64,000 bases of DNA from Sphingopyxis sp. CCNWLW2. Its GTDB lineage: Bacteria > Pseudomonadota > Alphaproteobacteria > Sphingomonadales > Sphingomonadaceae. This document shows positions 52,592 to 61,156 of the stretch, piece by piece; positions within the stretch are counted from its first letter, which is position 1; each line of letters begins with the position of its first letter. The stretch covers positions 1,739,001 to 1,803,000 of the forward strand of contig NZ_JBAWKJ010000001.1 in assembly GCF_037095755.1 (NCBI RefSeq), given 5' to 3'. Made by a program: the position numbers and the translations under genes. The notes beneath the pieces were generated by a model. That model was not told where the DNA came from. It made no database searches and saw nothing but the letters and a program-made list of their open reading frames with translations.

Positions 52592-52867
52592 CTATCGCGG
52601 TCTTTGCATGATCCAGCTGAACGCCATCGCGTTGAAGATCGTATAAAGGCCATAGAGCATCAGCGCGGTGAACCAGTTCCGCGTCGCGATCGCCATCGCG
52701 CCGACGAGCAGCAGGAATTCAAAGACATAGGTGATGTTCGGCCCGACCTTGTCCGCGAGCGGTTTGACCATCTGCTGGATCAGCGGATCGTCGCTTTCCA
52801 TGAAGGCGCGGTGCATCGCGAAATTGCCGACCCCGGCGCAGAAAATGGCGATGAGCGCGATAACCAT
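52592..52867 (-). CDS. Small integral membrane protein
   Basis: 91 residues with three hydrophobic segments: about 1-15 (MVIALIAIFCAGVGN), 47-61 (YVFEFLLLVGAMAIA) and 66-85 (WFTALMLYGLYTIFNAMAF). No signal or known family. Ends seven bases from the convergent TraB-like gene. Confidence 0.65.
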   Translation of the reverse strand: MVIALIAIFCAGVGNFAMHRAFMESDDPLIQQMVKPLADKVGPNITYVFEFLLLVGAMAIATRNWFTALMLYGLYTIFNAMAFSWIMQRPR

Positions 52868-52999
52868 AGGTTTGCAAATGGGGGACGCGGGGTGGAAATG
52901 CCAGCAACTTTCGGTTTATAGGGGCGCATCGCTCGCGCACCGGCCCCGCGCGAACGATCGAACGAACCCGGCTCCTGCCCCCAGAGAAGGACGTCTTCG

Positions 53000-54178
53000 G
53001 TGACAACTCTCCCCCGCCTGGCCGCGCTTTGCCTGCCGCTCGCTCTAGCCGTGCCGGCGCACGCGGCGCAGGAACCGGTCGATCCCCCGCAGCCGAACCC
53101 CGTGCTTGTCGACCCGGTGCTCGCCAATCCTATTCCCACGGCACTGATGGAGCTCGACCCGGCGTTGCCCGGCTCGGTGCGCGCGATGATCGACGCCGCC
53201 TTCGCGAGCGGCGACAACGATGATGTCGAAGCGGTGGCCAAGGTCGCCAGACGGACCAACCCGCGTAATATCGGCGAAATCGACGCGCTTCTCGCTTATT
53301 ATCGCAGCGAGCATCCGCCGGAGACGCCGCCCGACCCGGTGGGCAATATGCTCGCGGCCGCGATGGCGACCGCCAAGGATGCCGATGTCGAGGCGGTGGC
53401 AAAGCTCGCGAAGGAAACCAACCCCGAGAACGCAGTGGAGATCGAGGAACGGCTCCTCGCCTATCGCGCCGAACGAAAGCGCCTGCGGGACGAAGCGGCG
53501 GCGGCCGAGCGCGCCAGACTGGCCGCGTCGAGATTCTGGCAGAACTGGAAGGGCGAGGGGCAGATCGGCGCGTCGCAGAGCAGCGGCAACACCGAATCCC
53601 TGGGGCTGAGCGCTGGCGTCGCGCTCGCGCGCAAGGGGATCGACTGGACGCACAAGTTTCGCGCGCAGGCCGATTACCAGCGCACCAACGGCAAGACGTC
53701 GGTCGAACGCTATATGGGCGAGCTGGAGCCGCAATATCGGATCAACGACCGCACCTTTGCCTTTGGCCTCGGCCGCTGGGAACATGACCGGATCCTCGGG
53801 TACGACACGCGCTGGAACCTGTCGGGCGGGCTCGGTTACAAGGTCGTCGATAGCAAGAAGATGACGCTGAGCCTGAAGGGCGGGCCGGCGTTTCGCCAGA
53901 CCGACTTCGTGAACGGCGAAGAGGACACCGAACTGACCGCGCTCGCGGGACTCGATTTCGGCTGGCAGATATCGCCGACGCTGCGGCTGACGCAGGTCGC
54001 ATCGACGATCATCGGCGAGGCCAATGGGTCGACCAGCTCGCAGACCGCGCTCAGCGCCAAGCTGACCGGCGCGCTGTCGGCGCGCATCGCCTATTCGGCG
54101 CAGATCGACACAAGCCCGCCGCCAGGGATCGAAAGCGTCGACACGCAGACGCGCTTTACGTTGGTGTACGGCTTCTAG
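53000..54178 (+). CDS. DUF481 outer-membrane beta-barrel protein with duplicated N-terminal segment
   Basis: 392 residues from GTG 53000 (GAGAAGGA upstream). Leader to about AHAAQ. Residues 60-104 and 114-158 are an ungapped internal duplication (about 23 of 45 identical, centred on DVEAVAK and TNP). A charged helix (about 155-175) precedes the DUF481 barrel, recognised by WKGEGQIGASQSSGNTES and a run of amphipathic strands ending in VYGF. DUF481 proteins are salt-stress-linked outer-membrane proteins of unclear function. Its stop overlaps that of the convergent VOC gene. Confidence 0.83.
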   Translation: MTTLPRLAALCLPLALAVPAHAAQEPVDPPQPNPVLVDPVLANPIPTALMELDPALPGSVRAMIDAAFASGDNDDVEAVAKVARRTNPRNIGEIDALLAYYRSEHPPETPPDPVGNMLAAAMATAKDADVEAVAKLAKETNPENAVEIEERLLAYRAERKRLRDEAAAAERARLAASRFWQNWKGEGQIGASQSSGNTESLGLSAGVALARKGIDWTHKFRAQADYQRTNGKTSVERYMGELEPQYRINDRTFAFGLGRWEHDRILGYDTRWNLSGGLGYKVVDSKKMTLSLKGGPAFRQTDFVNGEEDTELTALAGLDFGWQISPTLRLTQVASTIIGEANGSTSSQTALSAKLTGALSARIAYSAQIDTSPPPGIESVDTQTRFTLVYGF

Positions 54179-54630
54179 TCGAACGCGCCCGCCCCGCCGA
54201 TCTGCTCGCCCTCGGCAAGTAGACCGACGCCGGGTACATGGTTGAACTCGATCCGGATGCCGTCGGGATCCTCGAAAAGGATCGAATAATAGCCGGGCGC
54301 CCAGGGCTCTTCCTGCGGAGCATGGACGATATGGATATCGTCGCGGGCTTTCAGGAAGGCGCCGACAGCATCGATTGCGGCGCGGTCGCGCATGCGGAAA
54401 CAGGCGTGGTGCAGCCCGGGTGCCCCTTGATCGAAGCGCTTGCCGGCATTTTCCGGGCTGCCGGTGCGGATGCCGATCGCGGTGCGGCCGCCGACGCCAT
54501 AGAGCATATATTCGCTGTCGAGCACGATCTTGAGATCGAGATAGCCGATCATCGCGCGCCAGAAGGCGGTCGATCGCTCGAAATTCCCCGCGGTCAGGAT
54601 GACGTGCGCGACGCCGTTAAGGTCGCTCAT
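54175..54630 (-). CDS. VOC (glyoxalase/dioxygenase fold) family protein
   Basis: 151 residues from ATG 54630. The two beta-alpha-beta-beta-beta modules are recognisable: GVAHVILTAGNFERSTAFW, GLHHACFRMRD and ILFEDPDGIRIEFNH. Metal ligands would be His9-like in AHVIL, His in LHHAC and Glu in RIEFN. Members include glyoxalase I and extradiol dioxygenases; no specific reaction can be assigned. It is ten bases downstream of the M20 dipeptidase stop, same strand, likely co-transcribed. Confidence 0.82.
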   Translation of the reverse strand: MSDLNGVAHVILTAGNFERSTAFWRAMIGYLDLKIVLDSEYMLYGVGGRTAIGIRTGSPENAGKRFDQGAPGLHHACFRMRDRAAIDAVGAFLKARDDIHIVHAPQEEPWAPGYYSILFEDPDGIRIEFNHVPGVGLLAEGEQIGGAGAFD

Positions 54631-54640
54631 TGGCCCCTCC

Positions 54641-56179
54641 CTATTTGATCGCCGCCAGCACATAGAGGAATTCGGCGAAGCCCATCGTCGCATCGACAAG
54701 CCCCGCGACCTTCGGATTGGTCGAATCGATGAGGAAATATTCGTCGGGGGCGTGCGCGCCCGAGCCATGACCGATGCCGAAATGCGCCGCGGGGATCGAC
54801 ACCGGCGGCGCGGTGAAGGTCGATCCCGGCCAGCTGCCCGCCATCCGCGGGTTGAGGCTCGTCGCGACCCCGAGCTTCTTGTAGGTCGCGAGTTCCGAGC
54901 GGATGAGGCGGCTGTCCTCGGCGACCTCGGTCGGATCGTAACCGCCTGAGACATTGACCTCGACATCGGTGAAGCCATGTTTGTCGAGATGCGCGCGCAG
55001 CTTCTTTTCGGCCTCGGCGCGCGTCTGGTTGGGGACAAGACGGAGGTCGAGCTTCGCGACCGCCTTGCCGGGCAGCACGGTCTTGCCGCCGGGGCCGGTA
55101 TAGCCCGCGACGAGCCCCTCGATATTGACCGTCGGTTCCTGCGCGAGGCGGATCAGCGCGTCGTCGTAGGAGAGATTGTCGATCCAGTGGGTGATGCCGA
55201 GCGCCTGTTTCTGCTGCGCCTCGTCGCCCGCCTTCGCGGCTTCGCGGATCAGCGTCTTTTCACGGTCGGTGAGCGGGCGGACATTTTCGAACCAGCCTTC
55301 GATCGCGGGCTTGTTGCCATCGGGGGTGACGAGCGTCTGGAGCGCCTGCACCAGCCGCCATGCGGGCGAATCGACCATCGCCTTCAGGCTCGAATGCACG
55401 TCGCCTTTCGGCCCGCGCCCCCATTTCTCACCGCTTGCGACGAGTTCGAGCTCGATGATCCCCTTCGATCCCAGGTTGACCGTGACGTTGCCGGTCTTGC
55501 CCTGCGAGGCGAAGGGGATGAAGATGCCTTCGCATTTCTTGAGCGCGGCGAGGATGTTGGGCTTGGTCGCGATCTGGCGGAAGTGCGGCGATCCGATTTC
55601 CTCCTCGCCCTCGCACACGAGCACGATGTTCACAGGCAGCTTGCGCCCTGCGGCGCGGATCGCGTGGAGCGCGGCGAGGAAGGTCGCCTCGGGCCCCTTC
55701 TGGTTCACCGCGCCGCGGCCCATGATCGCCTGCCCGAAACCGGGACGCTCGACCATCTTGCCCTCGAGCGGGGGCGACGACCATTCGGCCGGGTCGAATT
55801 GTTTGACGTCATACATGAAATAGATACCGAGCGTGCGCTTGGCGCCGACGTCGATCGTCCCGAACACGCCGGGGTGGCCGTCGGTCGGTACGATCTCGAC
55901 ATTGGTGAAGCCCGCGTCTTTCGCGAGTTCGGCCATATAGGCCGCGCCTTCGGGCATGCTGCGATTCTCGGCGGCGATCGAGGGGAGGGCGATCCAGTCG
56001 CGGATGCGCTTGATCGACGCGTCCTTGCCCGCCTCGGCGGCCTTGCGGATATCCGTCATCGTCCCCGACTGCGCCCAGAGCGGGATCGGCTGCATGAACG
56101 CTGCGCCGGCCCCCAGCATCGCGGTGCCGCGCAGCATGTCGCGGCGATTCAGTCGGTTAAGCTCACGGAAATCCATCAT
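54641..56179 (-). CDS. Tat-exported M20-family dipeptidase
   Basis: 512 residues from ATG 56179 (AGGGG upstream). A twin-arginine leader (LNRRDMLRG, then hydrophobic core to PLWAQS). Zinc-site segments of the M20 fold: IYFMYDVKQFDP (the usual histidine of the first ligand is replaced by tyrosine, MYD rather than GHxD), GRGAVNQKGP, CEGEEEIGS, and near the end GIGHGSGAHAPDE. The MYDV and NQKGP forms are recurring variants in a subgroup of M20 dipeptidases. It probably hydrolyses dipeptides in the periplasm. Confidence 0.85.
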   Translation of the reverse strand: MMDFRELNRLNRRDMLRGTAMLGAGAAFMQPIPLWAQSGTMTDIRKAAEAGKDASIKRIRDWIALPSIAAENRSMPEGAAYMAELAKDAGFTNVEIVPTDGHPGVFGTIDVGAKRTLGIYFMYDVKQFDPAEWSSPPLEGKMVERPGFGQAIMGRGAVNQKGPEATFLAALHAIRAAGRKLPVNIVLVCEGEEEIGSPHFRQIATKPNILAALKKCEGIFIPFASQGKTGNVTVNLGSKGIIELELVASGEKWGRGPKGDVHSSLKAMVDSPAWRLVQALQTLVTPDGNKPAIEGWFENVRPLTDREKTLIREAAKAGDEAQQKQALGITHWIDNLSYDDALIRLAQEPTVNIEGLVAGYTGPGGKTVLPGKAVAKLDLRLVPNQTRAEAEKKLRAHLDKHGFTDVEVNVSGGYDPTEVAEDSRLIRSELATYKKLGVATSLNPRMAGSWPGSTFTAPPVSIPAAHFGIGHGSGAHAPDEYFLIDSTNPKVAGLVDATMGFAEFLYVLAAIK

Positions 56180-56267
56180 GCGTCCCCTGCTGCTTCGAAT
56201 GCGAAGCAATGTGCCGCATCGACGGGGAAACACAAGGCCGTGTCGGGGACTTACCGTTACGTGCGCG

Positions 56268-57791
56268 CTACGCCTTCTCGAGCAACCCCTCGTCCTTGAT
56301 CCGCTTTTGCCACAGCATTGGTGCGTTGACGTGGACGTTCTGGCCTTCGCTGTCGACCGCGACGGTGACGGGGAAGTCCTGGACCTCGAACTCGTAGATC
56401 GCCTCCATGCCAAGGTCCGCGAAGCCGACGACCTTCGACCCCTTGATCGCGCGCGCGACGAGATACGCCGCGCCGCCGACCGCCATGAGGTAGGCGCTCT
56501 TGTGCTTGGCGATCGCCTGCGTCGCGGCGGGGCCGCGCTCGGCCTTGCCGACGCAGGCGAGCAAGCCCTGATCCAGCATCATGTCCATGAATTTGTCCAT
56601 GCGCGTCGCGGTTGTCGGACCCGCGGGGCCGACGATCTCTTCGCCGACGGGGTCGACCGGGCCGACATAATAGATGACGCGGCCCTTGAACTCGACGGGC
56701 AGTTCCTCGCCCTTCGCCAGCATGTCGGCGATGCGCTTGTGCGCGGCGTCGCGGCCGGTGAGCATCTTGCCGTTGAGCAAGAGGCGGTCGCCCTGCTTCC
56801 AGCTGGCGACGACTTCGGGGGTGAGGTTGTCGAGGTCGACGCGGATCGCCGCCTTGTCGGGCGCCCAGTCGATCTGCGGATAGTCGGCAAGCACCGGCGG
56901 TTCGAGGAAGGCCGGCCCGCTGCCGTCAAGCGTCACATGCGCGTGGCGCGTCGCGGCGCAGTTGGGGATCATCGCGACGGGTTTCGACGCGGCGTGCGTC
57001 GGCCAGTCGGCGATCTTGACGTCGAGCACGGTCGCGAGCCCGCCGAGCCCCTGCGCGCCGATGCCGAGCGCATTGACCTTTTCATACAGCTCGATGCGCA
57101 GTTCCTCGGTCGGGTTCGACGGCCCGCGCGCGAGCAATTCGGTCATATCGATCGGGTCCATCAGCGACTGCTTCGCGAGCAGCATCGCCTTTTCGGCGGT
57201 GCCGCCGATGCCGATGCCGAGCATGCCCGGCGGGCACCAGCCGGCACCCATCTGCGGCACCATTTCGAGCACCCAGTCGACGATCGAATCCGATGGGTTC
57301 ATCATCTTGAACTTCGACTTGTTCTCGCTGCCGCCCCCCTTCGCGGCGACGTCGATATGGACCTTCGCGCCCGGGACCATTTCGACGTTGAGCACCGACG
57401 GCGTGTTGTCCTTGGTGTTGACGCGGCTGAACGCCGGGTCGGCGAGGATCGAGGCGCGGAGTTTGTTGTCAGGGTGGAGATAGGCCTTGCGCACACCCTC
57501 ATCGACGACCTGCTGCAGGCTGCGCGGGCTATCAAGGCGGCAGTCCATGCCCCATTTGATGAACACCGTGACGATGCCCGTGTCCTGGCAGATCGGCCGA
57601 TGCCCCTCGGCGCACATGCGGCTGTTCGACAGGATCTGCGCCATCGCGTCCTTCGCGGCAGGCGAGACTTCGCGTTCGTACGCAGCGCCCAAGGCGCGGA
57701 TATAGTCCATCGGATGGAAATAGCTGATGTACTGGAGCGCGTCGGCGATCGTTTCGATCAGGTCGTCTTCGCGGATGATCACGGTGTTCAT
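56268..57791 (-). CDS. Fumarate hydratase class I (iron-sulfur)
   Basis: 507 residues, matching two-domain class I fumarases. The three cluster cysteines are likely those in RPICQDTG (about 75), AGWCPPGM (about 190) and NCAATRH (about 285). The C-terminal beta domain holds GPVDPVGEE and VGPAGPTTATRMD. It interconverts fumarate and malate in the citric acid cycle with an oxygen-sensitive 4Fe-4S cluster. Confidence 0.95.
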   Translation of the reverse strand: MNTVIIREDDLIETIADALQYISYFHPMDYIRALGAAYEREVSPAAKDAMAQILSNSRMCAEGHRPICQDTGIVTVFIKWGMDCRLDSPRSLQQVVDEGVRKAYLHPDNKLRASILADPAFSRVNTKDNTPSVLNVEMVPGAKVHIDVAAKGGGSENKSKFKMMNPSDSIVDWVLEMVPQMGAGWCPPGMLGIGIGGTAEKAMLLAKQSLMDPIDMTELLARGPSNPTEELRIELYEKVNALGIGAQGLGGLATVLDVKIADWPTHAASKPVAMIPNCAATRHAHVTLDGSGPAFLEPPVLADYPQIDWAPDKAAIRVDLDNLTPEVVASWKQGDRLLLNGKMLTGRDAAHKRIADMLAKGEELPVEFKGRVIYYVGPVDPVGEEIVGPAGPTTATRMDKFMDMMLDQGLLACVGKAERGPAATQAIAKHKSAYLMAVGGAAYLVARAIKGSKVVGFADLGMEAIYEFEVQDFPVTVAVDSEGQNVHVNAPMLWQKRIKDEGLLEKA

Positions 57792-57860
57792 GTGCAGCCT
57801 TTCGCCCTTTTTGGGGATTCGCGGCCTCCCTAGACCTGCACGGCCGGGGTGGACAAGGGG

Positions 57861-58697
57861 TCAGGTGCGGCGGCGGCCGAAGACGCGGCGCGTCGATGAG
57901 GCGGGTTGTGGTTCGTCGGACACGGGGACCGCATTCCCCAAATCGACAAGCGGGCGTTTGCGGATAAGCGCCTGCCAACTGCCTACAGCGGCGAGCGCAA
58001 GGAGCAGAAGCCAGCCGCCCGCCGCCGAGGGGATCAGCGCCCAAGCGAAGGCGGCGGGGGTGATGATCGCCATCGCGGTCGGGATCGCGGCGAGGATCGC
58101 GATCGTCCCGAACAGCGCCCACCAGCGCCCGATCTGCGTCGCCGCAGCGCCGATCATGGCATTGGTCGCGCCAAGCAGCAGGAACTTGGCGGCGACGGGA
58201 TAGGGCAGGCTTGCCATAGCCGGCGAATAGTCGCCGAGCGTGAAGGCGGCCTGGATGTCGAAGAGCAGGTAATTCTCCCACGCGTCGCATAGCGCCGCAG
58301 CGACCGGCAGCACGGCGGCGGCGAGAAGCGCGCGGAGGCGAAGTTCGTGCCAGAGTGCGATGCAGCCGCTGGCGAGGAAGCCGGCGTAGAGCAGCATATA
58401 GAGATAGTCGCGCTCGTTGCCGGTCCGCATCGCGGCGAGGCGCGTGACCTGCTCGGGATCAGTATAGAAGCCGAAGATCGCTTCGAGATCGGCCTGGCCG
58501 CCGGCGAACTCGAACGCGAGCACCGGGGTGCCATAGCCCGGCGCGATGTCATGCCCCGTCTGCGGAAAGACCTGACCCAGATACAGGCCGAAGAGCAGCG
58601 TCGCGATGCCGAACGCTAGCGTCCAGACCCATGCACGCGTCGGTGCGGACGGGCGGGTCCGCTGCGTTTCGATCCAATGCTGGAGCCCCCCGACCAT
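57861..58697 (-). CDS. Polytopic membrane protein of unknown function
   Basis: 278 residues with about six hydrophobic segments (for example WVWTLAFGIATLLFGLYLG, LYMLLYAGFLASGCIALW, LLLLALAAVGSW) and a basic C-terminal tail ending RRVFGRRRT. The loop after the first helix holds PQTGHDIAPGYG. No family recognised and no obvious partner; it lies between fumarase and zur on the same strand. Confidence 0.65.
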   Translation of the reverse strand: MVGGLQHWIETQRTRPSAPTRAWVWTLAFGIATLLFGLYLGQVFPQTGHDIAPGYGTPVLAFEFAGGQADLEAIFGFYTDPEQVTRLAAMRTGNERDYLYMLLYAGFLASGCIALWHELRLRALLAAAVLPVAAALCDAWENYLLFDIQAAFTLGDYSPAMASLPYPVAAKFLLLGATNAMIGAAATQIGRWWALFGTIAILAAIPTAMAIITPAAFAWALIPSAAGGWLLLLALAAVGSWQALIRKRPLVDLGNAVPVSDEPQPASSTRRVFGRRRT

Positions 58698-58731
58698 CGT
58701 TTAGATGTCCGGTGGAGCGCGGCGGCTCACC

Positions 58732-59196
58732 TTATTGGCACTCGGCGCATTTGCCGCGCACCTCGATCACGGGGCGCTCGGCGGCGAAGCCGGTGGCCTC
58801 GGCGGCGGCGCGAACGCCGCCCGAAATCTTGTCGTTATCGACATGCACCGCGGTGCCGCACGTGTCGCAGATCAGGAAGATGCAGTCGTGGAGGCAGCCG
58901 GGGTGGCTGTTCGCGACAAAGGCGTTCGCGCTTTCGACGCGGCGGACGAGGTTGTTCGCCACGAACAGGTCGAGGATGCGATAGACGCTGTTCGGCGCGA
59001 CGCGCTTGCCGCGTTTTTGCGACACGATGTCGGCGATTTCATAGGCGCTCGCGGGCTTGCCGATTTCGGCGACCGCGTCGAAAATCTGCGAACGCATGTC
59101 GGTCCAGGCTTCGCCTGCGCCCTCAAGCGCGGTCTGTGCCGCCTTGGCGAGCGAGGCGCCGCTGGCCTCGACGTGCGGATGGTCATGCTTGCCCAT
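58732..59196 (-). CDS. zur: Fur-family zinc uptake regulator Zur
   Basis: 154 residues. A histidine-bearing N-terminus (GKHDHPH), the winged helix (PASAYEIADIVSQKRGKRVAPNSVYRILDLFV, about 48-80) and a C-terminal domain with paired cysteines in CDTCG and GKCAEC, the structural zinc site of Zur proteins. The Fur-type HHDH iron cluster is absent. It should repress zinc uptake genes when zinc is replete. GAGGAAA precedes the start. The MerC gene upstream on the same strand is a candidate target. Confidence 0.88.
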   Translation of the reverse strand: MGKHDHPHVEASGASLAKAAQTALEGAGEAWTDMRSQIFDAVAEIGKPASAYEIADIVSQKRGKRVAPNSVYRILDLFVANNLVRRVESANAFVANSHPGCLHDCIFLICDTCGTAVHVDNDKISGGVRAAAEATGFAAERPVIEVRGKCAECQ

Positions 59197-59297
59197 TGGC
59201 GTTTCCTCAGGCGCGGGAAATCCCGCGCTAACTATCGTCCCAATGTAGGCTGTTTAGGGCGTGCCCGCAAGTTGCGGACATCTCCGATGCGGTGGGA

Positions 59298-59732
59298 TCA
59301 GTGCCGCGCGCGGCGGTTAAGGTCGTGACCCAGGGCGACGACCGCGACGCCGATCATCGTCGCGATCACTTCGCTGCCGTCGTGCGGCCGCGACAGTGCG
59401 CCCGCCATCATGCCCAGCCCGAAGCTGCCGACCGCGAAGGGCATCATATAACCATGGCTGAGCACGCCCGAAACGAGCGTGATCAGCGCAAAGCCGATCG
59501 CGATGATCAGCCCGATCTCGTGGAACAGGTGATTGTCGAGAAACACCCCGCCGACCGAGGCGATCGAGGCGAAAAAGATCGTCGTCGCGAGGCAGTGGAC
59601 GAGGCACAGCCCCGACAGGCCCATCGCAAGCTGATCGCCGCTCAAGGAGGTCAGCGGCCGTGAATCGCGCGCAGCCCGAACCACCGCGCCGAGGCGCGTC
59701 AGGACAGGGGCATGGCTGGCGACGTGCGTCAC
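59298..59732 (-). CDS. MerC-domain membrane protein
   Basis: 144 residues from GTG 59732 (GGAGAA upstream). Four hydrophobic segments; the first carries the SGLCLVHCLATT cysteine pair typical of MerC-domain proteins. MerC carries mercury in Tn21, but genomic relatives next to zinc regulators may move zinc or another metal. A Zur-box-like palindrome 30 bases upstream supports zinc-responsive expression. Confidence 0.8.
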   Translation of the reverse strand: MTHVASHAPVLTRLGAVVRAARDSRPLTSLSGDQLAMGLSGLCLVHCLATTIFFASIASVGGVFLDNHLFHEIGLIIAIGFALITLVSGVLSHGYMMPFAVGSFGLGMMAGALSRPHDGSEVIATMIGVAVVALGHDLNRRARH

Positions 59733-59761
59733 CCGATTCTCCGTTCAACGATTGCAGCGCT

Positions 59762-59776
59762 TGATATGGCATAACA
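59762..59776. promoter_or_regulatory. Candidate Zur box
   Basis: TGATATGGCATAACA is a near-perfect 15-base palindrome (only one pair mismatched besides the centre) in the AT-rich gap between the divergent MerC and old-yellow-enzyme genes. Its TATG/CATA halves resemble alphaproteobacterial Zur sites. The zur gene lies 560 bases away. Confidence 0.5.
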
Positions 59777-59872
59777 TGACCAAGGTTACAACATCACATA
59801 AGCGAATCTTTTTGACTTGCCTCAAGGGGCCGGTCAGTCCGTTTCATAAGAAAACCAATGGGGAGGGTGCGC

Positions 59873-61156
59873 ATGAGCCTTTTGTCGGAACCGCTGACGC
59901 TGCCCTGCGGCGCGATATTGCCCAACCGGATCGCCAAGGCCGCGATGACCGAGGGGATGGCGACCCCCGACGGGCGCCCGACCCCCGAACTTGACCGGCT
60001 TTACGGCCTGTGGTCCGACGGCGGCGCGGGCCTGCTGATCGGCGGCAATCTGGTGATCGACCGCGATCATCTCGAACGGCCGGGCAATGTCGTGATCGAT
60101 CGCGCGCCCGATGCCGACATGCACGAGCGCCTCTCGCGCTGGGCGGCCGCGGCGACGCGCGGCGGCAATCATTTCTGGGCGCAGATCAGCCATAGCGGAC
60201 GGCAGACGCCCGCGGTTGTCAACCGCCACCCCAAATCGGCGTCGGACGTAAAGCTCGCGCTGCCCGGCGGGCAGTTCGGGCAGCCCGAACCGCTGACTCG
60301 CGACGAGATCGCCGAGCTGGTGCGGCGCTGGGCGGTCGCGGCAAAGGCTTGCCAGGACGCGGGCTTCACCGGGGTGCAGGTGCACGCCGCGCACGGCTAT
60401 CTGATGTCGCAGTTCCTGAGCCCGCTTTCGAACCGGCGCTCCGACGATTATGGCGGCAGCCTTGAGAACCGGGCACGCCTGTTGCTCGATGTGATCGGCG
60501 CGATCCGCGCCGCGACGGAGCCTGATTTCCCGATCTCGGTCAAGCTCAACAGCGCCGATTTCCAGAAGGGCGGATTCGCGTTCGAGGACAGCCTGACGGT
60601 CGCCGGGTGGCTGGAGGCCGCCAGCGTCGACCTGATCGAGATTTCGGGCGGCACCTATGAACAGCCGAAGCTGCTCGGGATCGAGGGGATGGAGGAAAGC
60701 GCGCCGCAAAATGTCGCGCCGTCGACGCTCGCGCGCGAAGCCTATTTCGTCGATTTCGCGCTCGCAATGCAGGCGCGGGTGTCGGTGCCGCTGATGGTGA
60801 CGGGCGGTTTTCGCAGCCGCGCCGCGATGGAGCAGGCGCTCGCCGGCGGCGCCGGCGACGTGATCGGGCTCGGCCGGCCGATGTGCCTGATGACCGACGC
60901 GCCGAAACGGCTGCTCGCGGGCGCCGGGATATTGCCGCGCTATGAGAATGGTCTCGGGCTGGTTCCGGGCTGGCTCGGCGTCCTCAAACGTTTCCAGATG
61001 GTCAAGGCGATCGACGGCTTCGCGGGCATCTACTGGTTCTACCAGCAGCTCTGGCTGCTCGGCCACAAGGGACGGATCGACGAAAGGCTGAGTGTCTTTT
61101 CGGCCTTCCGCACGCTCGAAGCGCGCAACAAGGCGATTATGAAGGCGCGGGGCTAG
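59873..61156 (+). CDS. Old-yellow-enzyme family NADH:flavin oxidoreductase
   Basis: 427 residues from ATG 59873, which has GGGGAGGG upstream; the ATG at 59858 is part of that ribosome-site region. NRIAKAAMTEG near the N-terminus is the FMN-contact strand, WAQISHSGRQ and VQVHAAHGYLMSQFLSP the substrate-binding histidine region, and VIGLGRPM the C-terminal phosphate loop. No iron-sulfur or pyridine-nucleotide domain, so the simple OYE type. It reduces activated alkenes. Function in the cell unknown. Confidence 0.9.
   Translation: MSLLSEPLTLPCGAILPNRIAKAAMTEGMATPDGRPTPELDRLYGLWSDGGAGLLIGGNLVIDRDHLERPGNVVIDRAPDADMHERLSRWAAAATRGGNHFWAQISHSGRQTPAVVNRHPKSASDVKLALPGGQFGQPEPLTRDEIAELVRRWAVAAKACQDAGFTGVQVHAAHGYLMSQFLSPLSNRRSDDYGGSLENRARLLLDVIGAIRAATEPDFPISVKLNSADFQKGGFAFEDSLTVAGWLEAASVDLIEISGGTYEQPKLLGIEGMEESAPQNVAPSTLAREAYFVDFALAMQARVSVPLMVTGGFRSRAAMEQALAGGAGDVIGLGRPMCLMTDAPKRLLAGAGILPRYENGLGLVPGWLGVLKRFQMVKAIDGFAGIYWFYQQLWLLGHKGRIDERLSVFSAFRTLEARNKAIMKARG

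Noticed and set aside
54641..56413. Upstream extension of the M20 dipeptidase to 590 residues
   Set aside because: The extra 78 residues are basic low-complexity sequence reading through the gap to fumarase; the twin-arginine leader and ribosome site fix the start at 56179.
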